The position numbers and the translations under genes are program-made. A model generated the notes under the pieces. It was not told the DNA's origin, did no database searches, and saw only the letters and a program-made list of their open reading frames with translations. From positions 1-36,245 of the forward strand of contig JAGHUE010000031.1 in the NCBI GenBank assembly GCA_018064985.1: DNA of 36,245 bases, written 5' to 3'. The DNA is from Candidatus Colicola faecequi. GTDB taxonomy: Bacteria; Bacteroidota; Bacteroidia; Bacteroidales; Paludibacteraceae. Shown piece by piece: positions 25,604-35,634 of the stretch; position 1 is the stretch's first letter, and every line of letters starts with the position of its first letter.

Positions 25604-26499
25604 TTCAGAAATTTGTAGATTATTTGCGAGTCGAGCGCCGTTATTCGGAGCGCACGATATGGGAATATGAGCGGGACTTGACAGAGTTCTGCTCATTTCT
25701 TAACGTGGAAAAAAGTTGCTTTGAGGTCGCATGTGCGTCCCAAGAGGACGTACGCCTTTGGATGGTGGACATGCTCGATCGGGGACTCTCCCCAAGGAGC
25801 GTGAAGCGTAAATTGTCAGCTCTGCGTTCTTTCTACAAATTTCTTCTCCGGGTCGGACTTACTTCTGTGGATATTACGCGTTCTTTGGCGACTCCAAAAG
25901 CAGATAAACCGTTGCCCGTTTTTTTTAAAGAATCGGAGATAGCAGAAGCGGAATCAGGACTTGCATATGCAGATGATTTTGAGTCAGTTCGTGATGGCCT
26001 TATTCTGGAAATACTTTATCAGACGGGGATGCGCCGTGCGGAACTAATAGGGCTATGCGATGCAGATGTTGTTTTGGTTCAGTCTCAGTTGAGAGTTTTC
26101 GGCAAACGCAGAAAAGAACGTATCGTGCCTTTTGGCGGAGGACTGAAAGCGCAAATTGAGATGTATGTGGAATACCGTGACGGCAAATTTCCGCCATCGT
26201 CGCCGGCAGAACAACCTTTTATAATTAATAATAAAGGTGTCAGAATGACGGCAGGCGTGTTGTATAGGATTGTAAGGAAGCGGATGGGAGAGGTAAGCTC
26301 TCTAAAAAAACACTCTCCGCATGTGCTGCGTCATACATTTGCCACTTCCATGCTGAATGCCGGGGCCGATATCAATACAATCAAGACACTAATGGGCCAT
26401 GCTTCGCTTGTGGCAACGCAGGTGTACACACATACGACTTTCAGCCAGCTTCAAAGTGCGTATAACAAAGCACACCCGCGGGGCAAAAAGAAGGAATAG
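25600..26499 (+). CDS. xerD: Tyrosine recombinase XerD-like
   Basis: This 299-residue protein resolves chromosome dimers at dif by site-specific recombination. It has the SAM-like core-binding domain (1-90) and the catalytic domain with R145 (TGMR), a lysine at 169 or 172, H241 and R244 (HVLRH), H267 (MGH) and the nucleophile Y276. It is the usual Xer length, with no integrase-type extension. The XerC/XerD assignment cannot be decided from one gene. Its ATG overlaps the kinase stop, so translation is coupled to nucleotide salvage, perhaps only by genome compaction. Confidence 0.9.
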   Translation: MIQKFVDYLRVERRYSERTIWEYERDLTEFCSFLNVEKSCFEVACASQEDVRLWMVDMLDRGLSPRSVKRKLSALRSFYKFLLRVGLTSVDITRSLATPKADKPLPVFFKESEIAEAESGLAYADDFESVRDGLILEILYQTGMRRAELIGLCDADVVLVQSQLRVFGKRRKERIVPFGGGLKAQIEMYVEYRDGKFPPSSPAEQPFIINNKGVRMTAGVLYRIVRKRMGEVSSLKKHSPHVLRHTFATSMLNAGADINTIKTLMGHASLVATQVYTHTTFSQLQSAYNKAHPRGKKKE

Positions 26500-26562
26500 A
26501 GCTCCCGAGTATGTCAAAAACAGACTATTTTGCGATTTTTTTGCATTTTTTTAGCAAAATAT

Positions 26563-26593
26563 TTTGTCAGTTCAAAAAAAAGCAGTACTTTTG
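26563..26593 (+). promoter_or_regulatory. Promoter of the tRNA-tuf group
   Basis: TTTG (26563-26566) is followed after 19 bases by TACTTTTG (26586-26593), a full consensus match. It lies in a T-rich and A-rich gap of 157 bases after xerD, and transcription should begin near 26600, about 57 bases before tRNA-Thr. Confidence 0.8.
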
Positions 26594-26656
26594 CACCGCT
26601 TTTCCGCTAACGGAGTAGCTCATACGGGCCAGACGGTCCCGGAGAGTACAAGCAAT

Positions 26657-26729
26657 GCCTCTTTAGCTCAGCTGGTAGAGCACGTGATTTGTAATCTCGA
26701 GGTCGTTGGTTCGAGTCCGACAAGAGGCT
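26657..26729 (+). tRNA. tRNA-Thr (anticodon TGT)
   Basis: Acceptor GCCTCTT pairs with AAGAGGC, discriminator T. Anticodon loop TTTGTAA gives TGT, reading ACA. The anticodon stem CGTGA/TCTCG has one T-T mismatch. First of a four-tRNA array. Confidence 0.96.
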
Positions 26730-26748
26730 CTGTTAGGAAAGCAAAACC

Positions 26749-26831
26749 GGGTAGGTAGGTAAGTGGTTAAAACGGGCAGACTGTAAATCTGTTGGCTTGC
26801 GCCTTCGGCGGTTCGAATCCGTCCCTGCCCA
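26749..26831 (+). tRNA. tRNA-Tyr (anticodon GTA)
   Basis: Acceptor GGGTAGG pairs with CCTGCCC (one G-U), discriminator A. The loop CTGTAAA gives anticodon GTA. A long variable arm is present, as in bacterial tRNA-Tyr. Confidence 0.96.
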
Positions 26832-26859
26832 CTTCTTAAGAGAGGAAATCTCTCGATCC

Positions 26860-26932
26860 GCGGAAATAGCTCAGTCGATAGAGCACTAGCCTTCCAAGCT
26901 GGGGGTCGCGGGTTTGAGCCCCGTTTTCCGCT
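26860..26932 (+). tRNA. tRNA-Gly (anticodon TCC)
   Basis: Acceptor GCGGAAA pairs with TTTCCGC, discriminator T. The loop CTTCCAA gives anticodon TCC, reading GGA and GGG. T-loop TTTGAGC is a slight variant. Confidence 0.96.
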
Positions 26933-26965
26933 CAAAACAAAAATAGTGTTGGATAACACTTTGTT

Positions 26966-27037
<72 letters not shown>

Positions 27038-27153
27038 CAATTTTTTTTACGAGTAGTTGAAAGGGAGGGGGAAATGCGCCCGAACTTTCGCTTTTCGTTG
27101 CATTAGAAACTAAAGTTTTATAATTATAAACAACTCAAATTATTTTTTGAATT

Positions 27154-28338
27154 ATGGCAAAAGAGAAATTCGACCGCTCGAAACCGCACGTAAACATCGG
27201 TACCATCGGTCACGTTGACCACGGCAAGACTACTTTGACCGCTGCTATCACCACCGTACTCGCAAAGAAGGGCCTTTCTGAGCTCCGTTCTTTCGACTCG
27301 ATTGATAACGCTCCGGAAGAGAAGGAACGTGGTATTACCATCAACACCGCTCACGTAGAGTATCAGACTGCAACCCGTCACTATGCACACGTTGACTGCC
27401 CGGGCCACGCTGACTACGTTAAGAACATGGTTACTGGTGCTGCGCAGATGGACGGCGCAATCATCGTAGTTGCTGCTACTGATGGTCCGATGACTCAGAC
27501 TCGTGAGCACATCCTTCTCGCTCGTCAGGTGAACGTACCGCGCCTCGTTGTTTTCATGAACAAGTGCGATATGGTTGACGATCCTGAAATGCTTGACCTC
27601 GTTGAGATGGAGATGCGCGAGCTTCTCGGTTTCTATGAGTTCGACGCTGACAACACTCCGTTTATCCGTGGCTCTGCCCTTGGCGCACTCAATGGTGTTG
27701 CTGAATGGGAAGAGAAGGTTATGGAACTTATGGACGCTGTTGATACTTGGATTCAGCTTCCTCCGCGTGCAGTTGATAAGCCATTCCTTATGCCTGTTGA
27801 GGACGTATTCTCCATCACCGGTCGTGGTACTGTAGCTACCGGTCGTATCGAAACTGGCGTTATCAAGGTAGGTGACGAAGTTCAGCTCCTCGGCCTCGGC
27901 GAAGACAAGAAGTCGGTTGTTACCGGTGTTGAGATGTTCCGTAAGCTCCTTGATCAGGGTGAAGCTGGTGATAACGTAGGTCTTCTCCTCCGTGGTATTG
28001 ACAAGGACGAAGTTCGCCGTGGTATGGTAATTACCCACCCGGGTGTTATCAAGCCGTATAGCGAGTTCAAGGCTTCTGTTTATATCTTGAAGAAAGAAGA
28101 AGGTGGCCGCCACACTCCGTTCCACAACCACTACCGTCCTCAGTTCTACATCCGTACCATGGACGTTACCGGTGAGATTACTCTCCCGGAAGGCACTGAG
28201 ATGGTAATGCCGGGCGATAACCTCGAGATTCAGGTTAAGCTTATCTATCCGGTAGCTTGCAACGAAGGTCTTCGTTTCGCAATCCGCGAAGGTGGCCGTA
28301 CCGTTGGTTCTGGTCAGATCACCAAGCTCATCGACTAA
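27154..28338 (+). CDS. tuf: Elongation factor Tu
   Basis: This 394-residue GTPase delivers aminoacyl-tRNA to the ribosome. The P-loop GHVDHGKT is at 19-26, followed by switch [13 protein letters not shown] and NKCD. Domains II and III are complete. It is the only tuf in the window, as the str operon ends at fusA. It sits 116 bases after the tRNA array; a 14-base palindrome (27117-27130) lies just upstream. Probably co-transcribed with the tRNAs. Confidence 0.99.
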   Translation: MAKEKFDRSKPHVNIGTIGHVDHGKTTLTAAITTVLAKKGLSELRSFDSIDNAPEEKERGITINTAHVEYQTATRHYAHVDCPGHADYVKNMVTGAAQMDGAIIVVAATDGPMTQTREHILLARQVNVPRLVVFMNKCDMVDDPEMLDLVEMEMRELLGFYEFDADNTPFIRGSALGALNGVAEWEEKVMELMDAVDTWIQLPPRAVDKPFLMPVEDVFSITGRGTVATGRIETGVIKVGDEVQLLGLGEDKKSVVTGVEMFRKLLDQGEAGDNVGLLLRGIDKDEVRRGMVITHPGVIKPYSEFKASVYILKKEEGGRHTPFHNHYRPQFYIRTMDVTGEITLPEGTEMVMPGDNLEIQVKLIYPVACNEGLRFAIREGGRTVGSGQITKLID

Positions 28339-28370
28339 TTTTAGATCGGTAAGTTGATCAAGAAAAAAAT

Positions 28371-28396
28371 CCTGGCGGAGTTTCCGCTTCGCCAGG
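28371..28396 (+). terminator. Hairpin after tuf, probable processing or attenuation site
   Basis: CCTGGCG (28371-28377) pairs with CGCCAGG (28390-28396). It lies 32 bases after the tuf stop and 4 bases before tRNA-Trp, and lacks a U-tail. It may protect the tuf mRNA 3' end after tRNA excision, or reduce read-through. Confidence 0.5.
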
Positions 28397-28400
28397 TTCT

Positions 28401-28473
28401 ACGGAAATAGCTCAGTTGGTAGAGCACTGGTCTCCAAAACCAGGTGTCGGGAGTTCGAGCCTCTCTTTCCGTG
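28401..28473 (+). tRNA. tRNA-Trp (anticodon CCA)
   Basis: Acceptor ACGGAAA pairs with TTTCCGT, discriminator G as expected for Trp. The loop CTCCAAA gives anticodon CCA. The order tuf, tRNA-Trp, secE, nusG is widely conserved. Confidence 0.97.
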
Positions 28474-28587
28474 CCAAATTTATTAAATTACCGTTCGCTG
28501 ACGGATTGACTTCAATCATAGGGGTGGGGAAGTACGCCTTGTTGGTTGGAGTGCTTTTGTGGCGAATAAACAGAAATCTACTAGATT

Positions 28588-28776
28588 ATGAAGATAGTTG
28601 ACAACATCAAAGCATCTTACAACGAGCTTGTTCACAAGACCAGCTGGCCTACTACTAAGGAGTTGGCAAGCAGTTCAGTGGTAGTATTAATTGCTTCCCT
28701 TATTCTTGCCCTGATCGTTTGGTTTATGGACTTTTGCTTCGAGTCGCTCATGACCGCAATCTACGGACTTTTCTAA
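28588..28776 (+). CDS. secE: Preprotein translocase subunit SecE
   Basis: This 62-residue protein has the amphipathic helix motif YNELVHKTSWPTTKEL and one membrane segment at about 31-55, the minimal single-span SecE of most bacteria. It clamps SecY (17152). It is 12 bases before nusG. Confidence 0.95.
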   Translation: MKIVDNIKASYNELVHKTSWPTTKELASSSVVVLIASLILALIVWFMDFCFESLMTAIYGLF

Positions 28777-28788
28777 TCTGATAGAATC

Positions 28789-29334
28789 ATGGCAGAGAAC
28801 AACTTTAAATGGTATGTGCTGAAATCAATCAGCGGAAAGGAGCAGAAAGTCAAAGAGTATATCGAGACTGCATGCAAGACCGCTGACCTTGATCAGTACG
28901 TTTCTCAGGTGCTGATTCCGACAGAAAAAGTCGTAACGCTTCGCAATAATAAGCGTGTGGTAAAAGACCGTGTATTATTGCCTGGCTATGTGCTCGTAGA
29001 GTGCAACTTGACTGATGAATGCTATCCTCGCTTGCGCAATGTTCCGAATGTGCTTGGTTTTTTGAGCAATACTCGTGATCAGAAGCCGTCGCCGGTACGT
29101 CAGGCAGAAATCAACAAACTCTTCGGTACGGAGGAGCCTGTGATTGAGGATACTGTAACGGAGGAGACTTACGTTGTAGGCGAGAAAGTTAAGGTGGCCG
29201 ACGGTCCGTTTACCGGATTCAATGGTACCATCGAAGAAGTATCGGTTGAGAAGAAGAAGCTTACGGTGATTGTAAACGTCTTTGATCGCCCGACTCCATT
29301 GGAGCTCGCGTTCAATCAGGTAGTGAAAGAGTAG
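28789..29334 (+). CDS. nusG: Transcription termination/antitermination protein NusG
   Basis: This 181-residue factor binds RNA polymerase and couples it to the ribosome or Rho. The NGN domain is at about 5-115 (SGKEQKVKEYIE, LPGYVLV at 64-70), and the KOW domain is at 131-181 (GEKVKVADGPFTGFNGTI). It is of normal length, not a specialised paralogue. Its place before the rplK-rpoC genes is universal. Confidence 0.98.
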   Translation: MAENNFKWYVLKSISGKEQKVKEYIETACKTADLDQYVSQVLIPTEKVVTLRNNKRVVKDRVLLPGYVLVECNLTDECYPRLRNVPNVLGFLSNTRDQKPSPVRQAEINKLFGTEEPVIEDTVTEETYVVGEKVKVADGPFTGFNGTIEEVSVEKKKLTVIVNVFDRPTPLELAFNQVVKE

Positions 29335-29352
29335 GAGACATTGTTACGGGTC

Positions 29353-29379
29353 GTTGACTACTCGGTAGTTATTATCAAC
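29353..29379 (+). promoter_or_regulatory. Hairpin before rplK
   Basis: GTTG (29353-29356) plus ACTAC (29357-29361) pairs with GTAGT (29365-29369) and CAAC (29376-29379), loop TCG and a 6-base bulge. L1 represses this operon in E. coli by binding upstream of rplK, which makes this a candidate. Confidence 0.35.
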
Positions 29380-29407
29380 TATTAAAAACAAGTAAATTTA
29401 ACTAATT

Positions 29408-29830
29408 ATGGCTAAAGAAATTGCTGGCTTTATTAAGTTACAGATTAAGGGTGGTGCAGCAAACCCATCACCTCCAGTAGGACCGGCTCTTGGTTCTAAG
29501 GGCATCAACATTATGGAGTTTTGCAAACAATTCAATGCCAGAACCCAGGAAAAGGCAGGCAAAGTACTTCCTGTTGTTATCACGTATTACACCGACAAGA
29601 CTTTTGACTTCGTCGTAAAGAACCCGCCGGTAGCAGTTCAGCTGCTCGAGGCTGCTAAGGTTAAGTCCGGTTCTGCTGAACCTAACCGTAAGAAGGTTGC
29701 TTCTGTAACCGAAGATCAAGTACGTGCTATCGCAGAGGATAAAATGTCTGACCTCAACTGCTTCGAGGTAGAGGCTGCTATGAAGATGGTAGCCGGTACC
29801 GCACGCTCTATGGGTATTACCGTTAAATAA
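29408..29830 (+). CDS. rplK: 50S ribosomal protein L11
   Basis: This 140-residue uL11 forms the GTPase-associated centre with 23S rRNA. The proline-rich N-terminal region ([10 protein letters not shown] at 20-29) and the C-terminal RNA-binding domain ending in ARSMGITVK are typical. It is 18 bases before rplA. Confidence 0.98.
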   Translation: MAKEIAGFIKLQIKGGAANPSPPVGPALGSKGINIMEFCKQFNARTQEKAGKVLPVVITYYTDKTFDFVVKNPPVAVQLLEAAKVKSGSAEPNRKKVASVTEDQVRAIAEDKMSDLNCFEVEAAMKMVAGTARSMGITVK

Positions 29831-29848
29831 TTAAACTTCAATTAGAGT

Positions 29849-30541
29849 ATGAGTAAACTGACAAAAAATCAAAAGTTGGCTGCCGCAAAGATTGAAGAAG
29901 GTAAAGCCTATACGGTAGCTGAAGCAGCTGCCCTCGTAAAAGAAATTACTACCACCAAATTCGACGCTTCTGTCGATATTGACGTACGTCTTGGTGTAGA
30001 TCCCCGTAAGGCAAACCAGATGGTTCGCGGCGTGGTATCTCTTCCGAACGGTACTGGTAAGGTAGTTAGGGTTCTTGCACTGTGTACTCCGGATCAGGAG
30101 GCAGCTGCTAAAGAAGCAGGTGCTGACTATGTAGGTCTGGATGAATATATCGAAAAGATCAAAGGCGGTTGGACCGATGTTGATGTAATCATCACGATGC
30201 CTGCTATCATGGGTAAGATCGGTGCTCTCGGCCGTGTCCTTGGTCCTCGTGGCCTTATGCCTAACCCGAAGAGCGGTACTGTAACCATGGATGTTGCAAA
30301 GGCTGTTCGTGAAGTTAAGCAAGGTAAGATCGACTTCAAGGTTGACAAGTTCGGTATCGTACACACTTCTATTGGCAAGGTATCTTTCACTGCTGAGCAG
30401 ATCACTGAGAACGCGCTGGAGTTTATCCACACGCTCATCAAGTTGAAGCCGGCTGTATCCAAGGGTACTTATGTAAAGAGCATTTATCTTTCTAGCACAA
30501 TGAGTAAGGGTATCAAGGTTGATCCTAAATCGGCTGAATAA
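29849..30541 (+). CDS. rplA: 50S ribosomal protein L1
   Basis: This 230-residue uL1 forms the stalk at the E site and autoregulates the L11 operon in E. coli. The two-domain protein contains the conserved [15 protein letters not shown] block (about 132-146). It is 61 bases before rplJ. Confidence 0.98.
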   Translation: MSKLTKNQKLAAAKIEEGKAYTVAEAAALVKEITTTKFDASVDIDVRLGVDPRKANQMVRGVVSLPNGTGKVVRVLALCTPDQEAAAKEAGADYVGLDEYIEKIKGGWTDVDVIITMPAIMGKIGALGRVLGPRGLMPNPKSGTVTMDVAKAVREVKQGKIDFKVDKFGIVHTSIGKVSFTAEQITENALEFIHTLIKLKPAVSKGTYVKSIYLSSTMSKGIKVDPKSAE

Positions 30542-30602
30542 TCCGCTCTGAAGATCTATCTCTGAATACTTATTTGTTGAATCTTAAAAAGAAATTTTCG
30601 AA

Positions 30603-31136
30603 ATGAAAAAGGAAGATAAAACCGCGATTATTGAACAACTGAAGGTACAGCTTCAGGACTACGCTCACTTCTATGTTACCAACATTGAAGGTTTGAACGC
30701 AGAACAGACCAGCGACCTTCGTCGTCAATGCTTCAAACAGGAAATCAAGCTCCTCGTTGTAAAGAACACCCTTCTCAAGAAGGCTCTCGAAGGCAAGGAA
30801 ATTGACGAAGCTTTCTTCGCTGCTCTCAAGGGCAATTCTGCACTTATGCTTTGCAACACCGGTAATGTTCCGGCTAAGCTTATCAAGAGCATTAAGGACA
30901 AGAACAAGAAGAATCCTGATGTTAAGCCCGCTCTGAAGGCAGCATTCGTTGAGGGTCAGGCCTATGTAGGCGCTGAGCAGCTCGAATTCCTCTGCAGCAT
31001 CAAGAGCAAGAACGAACTTATTGCAGATCTGGTTGCTTTGCTCCAGAGCCCTGCAAAGAACGTTGTAAGCGCACTCCAGTCCGGAGGTTCTACTCTCCAC
31101 GGTGTTCTCAAGACGCTGGGAGAAAAAGAGGCTTAA
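30603..31136 (+). CDS. rplJ: 50S ribosomal protein L10
   Basis: This 177-residue uL10 anchors L7/L12 dimers on the ribosomal stalk. The N-terminal domain binds 23S rRNA; the C-terminal helix (about 135-170) should hold L7/L12. In E. coli L10 represses its operon through a leader. Here only 61 bases precede it, with no strong hairpin. It is followed by a 124-base gap before rplL. Confidence 0.97.
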   Translation: MKKEDKTAIIEQLKVQLQDYAHFYVTNIEGLNAEQTSDLRRQCFKQEIKLLVVKNTLLKKALEGKEIDEAFFAALKGNSALMLCNTGNVPAKLIKSIKDKNKKNPDVKPALKAAFVEGQAYVGAEQLEFLCSIKSKNELIADLVALLQSPAKNVVSALQSGGSTLHGVLKTLGEKEA

Positions 31137-31260
31137 GTCTCACCCCGATGACGCCCGACCGCTTGATGGAAATGCATCTAACGATCAGGATCCCGCACCG
31201 GAAGGAGCGCATCACCACTCAATTAACTTAATAAAACAAACATTTTAAAATTATACGACA

Positions 31261-31638
31261 ATGGCAGATTTGAAAGCTTTTGCTGAACAACTTGTTAACC
31301 TTACCGTTAAGGAAGTTAACGAACTCGCACAGATCCTTAAGGATGAATATGGTATCGAACCGGCAGCTGCTGCAGTAGCAGTAGCAGCTCCCGCAGCTGG
31401 CGCAGCTGCTGAGGCAGTTGAAGAGAAGACCTCTTTCGACGTAGTACTCAAGAGCGCTGGTGCTGCTAAGCTCGCTATCGTTAAGCTCGTTAAAGAGCAG
31501 ACCGGTCTCGGCTTGAAGGAAGCTAAGGACCTCGTTGACGGTGCTCCTTCCAAGATTAAGGAAGGCGTTGACAAGGCTACCGCTGAAGCACTTAAGAAGG
31601 TCCTCGAAGAGGGCGGTGCTGAGGTTGAACTCGCATAA
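31261..31638 (+). CDS. rplL: 50S ribosomal protein L7/L12
   Basis: This 125-residue bL12 recruits translation factors. It has the N-terminal dimerisation domain, an Ala-rich hinge (about 37-55) and a C-terminal domain with [17 protein letters not shown]-like sequence ([20 protein letters not shown]). The high stoichiometry needed for this protein fits a downstream attenuator before rpoB. Confidence 0.98.
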   Translation: MADLKAFAEQLVNLTVKEVNELAQILKDEYGIEPAAAAVAVAAPAAGAAAEAVEEKTSFDVVLKSAGAAKLAIVKLVKEQTGLGLKEAKDLVDGAPSKIKEGVDKATAEALKKVLEEGGAEVELA

Positions 31639-31659
31639 TCATCCTTTCTAAAAAGGTTC

Positions 31660-31693
31660 AGGTTTAGATCCCGCAGGGGGTCTAAACCTTTTT
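31660..31693 (+). terminator. Attenuator between rplL and rpoB
   Basis: AGGTTTAGA (31660-31668) pairs perfectly with TCTAAACCT (31681-31689), extended by CCC with GGG, and is followed by a short U-run. It resembles an intrinsic terminator and matches the position of the E. coli partial terminator that lowers rpoBC relative to rplJL. Confidence 0.8.
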
Positions 31694-31788
31694 GTCTTCT
31701 TATGACATATTGGTTAAATTGTGTTAAAATTACATAAATCAAACCATTCCCCCTGCAAATATTGTTAAATACTGTTATTAGCACCACA

Positions 31789-34700
31789 ATGCCAGTAAAA
31801 AATCAACAAAAGAGAGTGAATTTTGCTTCCGTGCAGAAGCAGATGCCTTTCCCTGACTTTCTGGATATTCAGCTGAAGAGCTTCCACGAGTTCTTCCAGA
31901 TGGATTCGTCTCCCGAACAGCGTCGCAATGAGGGCCTCTTCAAAGTGTTCTCCGAGAACTTCCCTATTGCGGATGCACGAAACAATTTTATCCTCGAATT
32001 TCTTGACTATTATATTGATCGCCCACGCTACACCATTCAGGAGTGTCTGCTTCGCGGTCTGACCTATAGTGTGCCTCTCAAGGCAAAACTTAAGCTCTAT
32101 TGCACCGACCCCGATCACGAGGATTTCGATACTGTGATTCAGGATGTCTATCTGGGAACCATCCCGTATATGACTCCGCAGGGTACGTTTGTAATCAACG
32201 GTGCTGAGCGTGTGATTGTGTCGCAGCTTCACCGCTCCCCGGGTGTCTTCTTCGGCAGTTCTATCCACTCCAACGGCACCAAGCTTTATTCCGCACGTAT
32301 TATTCCGTTCCGCGGCTCTTGGATTGAGTTTGCAACGGACATCAATAAGGTAATGTACGCTTACATTGACCGTAAGAAGAAATTACCTGTAACCACTCTT
32401 CTTCGTGCCATCGGTTTCGAAAGCGATAAGGATATCCTTGATTGCTTTGACCTGGCTGAAGAAGTTAAGGTTAACAAGACCAACATGGCCAAGATGGCCG
32501 GCCGCAAACTCGCAGGTAATGTAATGCATGCCTGGACTGAGGATTTCGTAGACGAAGATACCGGCGAGGTTGTTACGATCGAACGTAACGAGGTAATCGT
32601 TGAGCGCGAGACCGAACTCACCAAAGAACTCTGCGAAACCATTCTCGAGAGCGGTGCCAAGACTATCCTTCTCCACAAGGAAAGCGGTGAAGAGGAAGAT
32701 TTCGGTATCATCTTCAACACCCTCCAGAAAGACCCGTCGCATTCCGAGAAAGAAGCAGTGCTCTATATCTACCGTCAGCTCCGCAACGCAGAGCCGGCCG
32801 ATGATGCTACTGCACGTGAGGTTATCAACAACCTCTTCTTCTCCGAGAAGCGCTATGACCTCGGTGAGGTAGGTCGTTATCGTATCAACCGTAAGCTCGG
32901 CCTTACTACCGATATGGACGTTAAGACCCTCACTAAGGAGGATATGATCGAGATTATCAAATATCTCGTTAAACTTATCAACTCCAATGCTGAGGTTGAC
33001 GATATCGACCACTTGTCCAATCGTCGTGTCCGCACTGCAGGTGAGCAGCTCTATAATCAGTTCGGTGTAGGTCTTGCTCGTATGAGCCGCACCATCCGTG
33101 AACGTATGAACGTTCGCGATAACGAGGTGTTTACTCCGACCGACCTGATCAACGCTAAAGCGATTTCTTCCGTTATCAACAGCTATTTCGGAACCAACGC
33201 GCTTTCTCAGTTCATGGATCAACAGAACCCGTTGGCTGAAATCACTCACAAGCGCCGTATGTCGGCCCTTGGCCCCGGCGGTTTGAGCCGTGATCGTGCC
33301 GGCTTCGAGGTGCGAGACGTACACTATACTCATTATGGTCGTCTGTGCCCGATTGAGACCCCGGAAGGTCCGAACATCGGTCTTATCTCTTCGCTTTGCG
33401 TCTATGCAAAGATCAACAATCTCGGTTTCATTGAGACTCCGTATCGTAAGGCAGAGGGTGGTAAGGTGGATCTCTCCGATGAGGGTATCGTTTACCTGAC
33501 TGCTGAGGACGAAGAAAGCTCGATTGTAGCTCAGGGTAACGCTCCACTTGCTGAGGATGGTAAGTTTATCCGTACTCGTGTAAAGAGCCGTTACAAGGAT
33601 GATTTCCCAGTAGTAGCTCCGGATGAAGTGAACCTCATGGACGTGGCTCCTTGCCAGATTGCATCTATCGCAGCAGCGCTCATTCCGTTCCTCGAGCATG
33701 ATGATGCTCACCGTGCCCTCATGGGTTCGAACATGATGCGCCAGGCAGTTCCTTTGATCAAGCCGGAAGCTCCTATCGTAGGTACCGGTATTGAAGGTCA
33801 GCTTATTGAAGACAGCCGCACTCAGATTGTAGCAGAAGGCGAAGGCGAGGTTATTTATGTAGATGCCGACAAGATCTGCATTCGCTACGACCGCACCGAC
33901 GCAGAGGAATTCATCAGCTTCGATCCTGCAGAGAAGGAATACCGCCTGCCGAAGTTCCAGAAGACCAACCAGAATACCACCATCGACCTCCAGCCGATCG
34001 TTCGCAAAGGTGATCGCGTAGAAGCAGGCCAGATTCTCACTGAAGGTTATGCTACGCAGGCCGGAGAACTTGCACTCGGCAAGAACCTGAAGGTTGCTTA
34101 CATTCCTTGGAAGGGTTACAACTACGAGGATGCTATCGTGCTCTCAGAGCGCATTGTCCGCGAGGATATGTTCACCTCTGTTCACGTAGTGGAAGAACTC
34201 CTTGAAGTTCGCGAGACCAAGCGTGGTATGGAAGAATTCACTTCCGATATCCCGAATGTCTCCGAAGAAGCAACCCGCAACCTTGACGACCATGGTATTA
34301 TCCGCATCGGTGCTCATATCGAGCCGGGTGACATCATTGTTGGTAAGATTACTCCGAAGGGTGAGTCTGATCCGAGTCCGGAAGAGAAACTGCTCAAGGC
34401 TATCTTCGGTGACAAGGCTGGTGATGTGAAGGATGCTTCGCTCAAGGCAACCCCGTCGCTTGATGGTGTAGTTGTGGCAAAGAATCTCTACAAGCGCAAT
34501 ATCAAGGACCGCCGCGAGAAGCTTGAGGAGAAGGTTCAACTCGCAGAACTCGATCAGAAGAACCAGGAAGCTGTAGAGGCTCTCAAGAAGGAACTCATTC
34601 ACAAGCTGCTCGTGCTTACCGCAGAGAAGCCGTCGGCAGGTGTGAAGGACTTCATGGGTACTGAGCTTGTAGCAAAGGGTGCTGCCTTCACTGAAGAGAA

Positions 34701-35601
34701 CCTCAATCAGATTGATTATACCACCGTATTGCTCAATAAGTGGACTGCTGACGACAAGAAGAACGACCTCATCCGTCGTTGCATCATGAACTACCTCGTC
34801 AAGCTCAAAGAGTACGATGCTCGCCTCAAGCGTGAGAAGTTCAACCTCACCATCGGTGATGAACTGCCGAACGGCATCATCGAGATGGCTAAGGTTTACA
34901 TCGCTAAGCGCCGTAAGATCCGCGTAGGTGATAAGATGGCAGGTCGCCACGGTAACAAGGGTATCGTATCGAAGATCGTTCGCGTAGAGGATATGCCGTT
35001 CCTCGCTGACGGTACTCCGGTAGATATCGTGCTCAACCCGCTGGGTGTACCTTCCCGTATGAACATCGGTCAGATTTTCGAGGCTGTGCTCGGTTGGGCC
35101 GGTCACGAACTCGGTGTCAAGTTTGCCACCCCGATTTTCGACGGTTGCACCATGGATGCCCTTGACCAATGGACCGACAAAGCCGGTCTTCCTCGCTCCG
35201 GTAAGACCTACCTCTATGACGGTGGAACCGGTGAGATGTTTGACCAGCCGGCAACAGTAGGCGTTACTTACTTCATGAAGCTTGGCCACATGGTTGACGA
35301 CAAGATGCACGCACGTTCCATCGGCCCGTACAGCCTTATCACCCAGCAGCCGCTCGGCGGTAAAGCTCAGTTCGGTGGTCAGCGTTTCGGTGAAATGGAG
35401 GTTTGGGCGCTCGAGGCATTCGGCGCCGCACATGTGCTCCAGGAGATTCTCACCGTCAAGTCCGACGATGTTACCGGCCGTGCCCGCACCTATGAAGCTA
35501 TAGTAAAGGGTGAACCGTTCCCGACTCCGGGTCTGCCCGAGTCCTTCAACGTGCTTCTCCACGAGCTCCAGGGTCTTGCACTCTCCTTCAAGATGGAATA
35601 A
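31789..35601 (+). CDS. rpoB: RNA polymerase subunit beta
   Basis: This 1270-residue subunit forms half of the RNA polymerase active site. The rifampicin region reads [20 protein letters not shown], with D477, H487 and S492 at the positions of E. coli D516, H526 and S531, so the allele looks rifampicin-sensitive. I chose ATG 31789 because the encoded start [18 protein letters not shown] matches the family; an in-frame TTG at 31762 would add 9 residues. It is 150 bases after rplL and 33 before rpoC. Confidence 0.98.
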   Translation: MPVKNQQKRVNFASVQKQMPFPDFLDIQLKSFHEFFQMDSSPEQRRNEGLFKVFSENFPIADARNNFILEFLDYYIDRPRYTIQECLLRGLTYSVPLKAKLKLYCTDPDHEDFDTVIQDVYLGTIPYMTPQGTFVINGAERVIVSQLHRSPGVFFGSSIHSNGTKLYSARIIPFRGSWIEFATDINKVMYAYIDRKKKLPVTTLLRAIGFESDKDILDCFDLAEEVKVNKTNMAKMAGRKLAGNVMHAWTEDFVDEDTGEVVTIERNEVIVERETELTKELCETILESGAKTILLHKESGEEEDFGIIFNTLQKDPSHSEKEAVLYIYRQLRNAEPADDATAREVINNLFFSEKRYDLGEVGRYRINRKLGLTTDMDVKTLTKEDMIEIIKYLVKLINSNAEVDDIDHLSNRRVRTAGEQLYNQFGVGLARMSRTIRERMNVRDNEVFTPTDLINAKAISSVINSYFGTNALSQFMDQQNPLAEITHKRRMSALGPGGLSRDRAGFEVRDVHYTHYGRLCPIETPEGPNIGLISSLCVYAKINNLGFIETPYRKAEGGKVDLSDEGIVYLTAEDEESSIVAQGNAPLAEDGKFIRTRVKSRYKDDFPVVAPDEVNLMDVAPCQIASIAAALIPFLEHDDAHRALMGSNMMRQAVPLIKPEAPIVGTGIEGQLIEDSRTQIVAEGEGEVIYVDADKICIRYDRTDAEEFISFDPAEKEYRLPKFQKTNQNTTIDLQPIVRKGDRVEAGQILTEGYATQAGELALGKNLKVAYIPWKGYNYEDAIVLSERIVREDMFTSVHVVEELLEVRETKRGMEEFTSDIPNVSEEATRNLDDHGIIRIGAHIEPGDIIVGKITPKGESDPSPEEKLLKAIFGDKAGDVKDASLKATPSLDGVVVAKNLYKRNIKDRREKLEEKVQLAELDQKNQEAVEALKKELIHKLLVLTAEKPSAGVKDFMGTELVAKGAAFTEENLNQIDYTTVLLNKWTADDKKNDLIRRCIMNYLVKLKEYDARLKREKFNLTIGDELPNGIIEMAKVYIAKRRKIRVGDKMAGRHGNKGIVSKIVRVEDMPFLADGTPVDIVLNPLGVPSRMNIGQIFEAVLGWAGHELGVKFATPIFDGCTMDALDQWTDKAGLPRSGKTYLYDGGTGEMFDQPATVGVTYFMKLGHMVDDKMHARSIGPYSLITQQPLGGKAQFGGQRFGEMEVWALEAFGAAHVLQEILTVKSDDVTGRARTYEAIVKGEPFPTPGLPESFNVLLHELQGLALSFKME

Positions 35602-35634
35602 TCAGGTTTCGTTAATCTTTAATAGGCAATAACA

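Noticed and set aside
27117-27130. 14-base palindrome TTTATAATTATAAA before tuf as an operator
   Set aside because: It is pure A/T and may arise by chance in an AT-rich leader; no regulator is suggested.
31762-31788. TTG start nine codons upstream for rpoB
   Set aside because: ATG 31789 encodes the family-like N-terminus; the extra residues have no support.
34144-35562. 472-residue antisense frame opposite rpoB
   Set aside because: Same codon-bias shadow effect; no domain or promoter.
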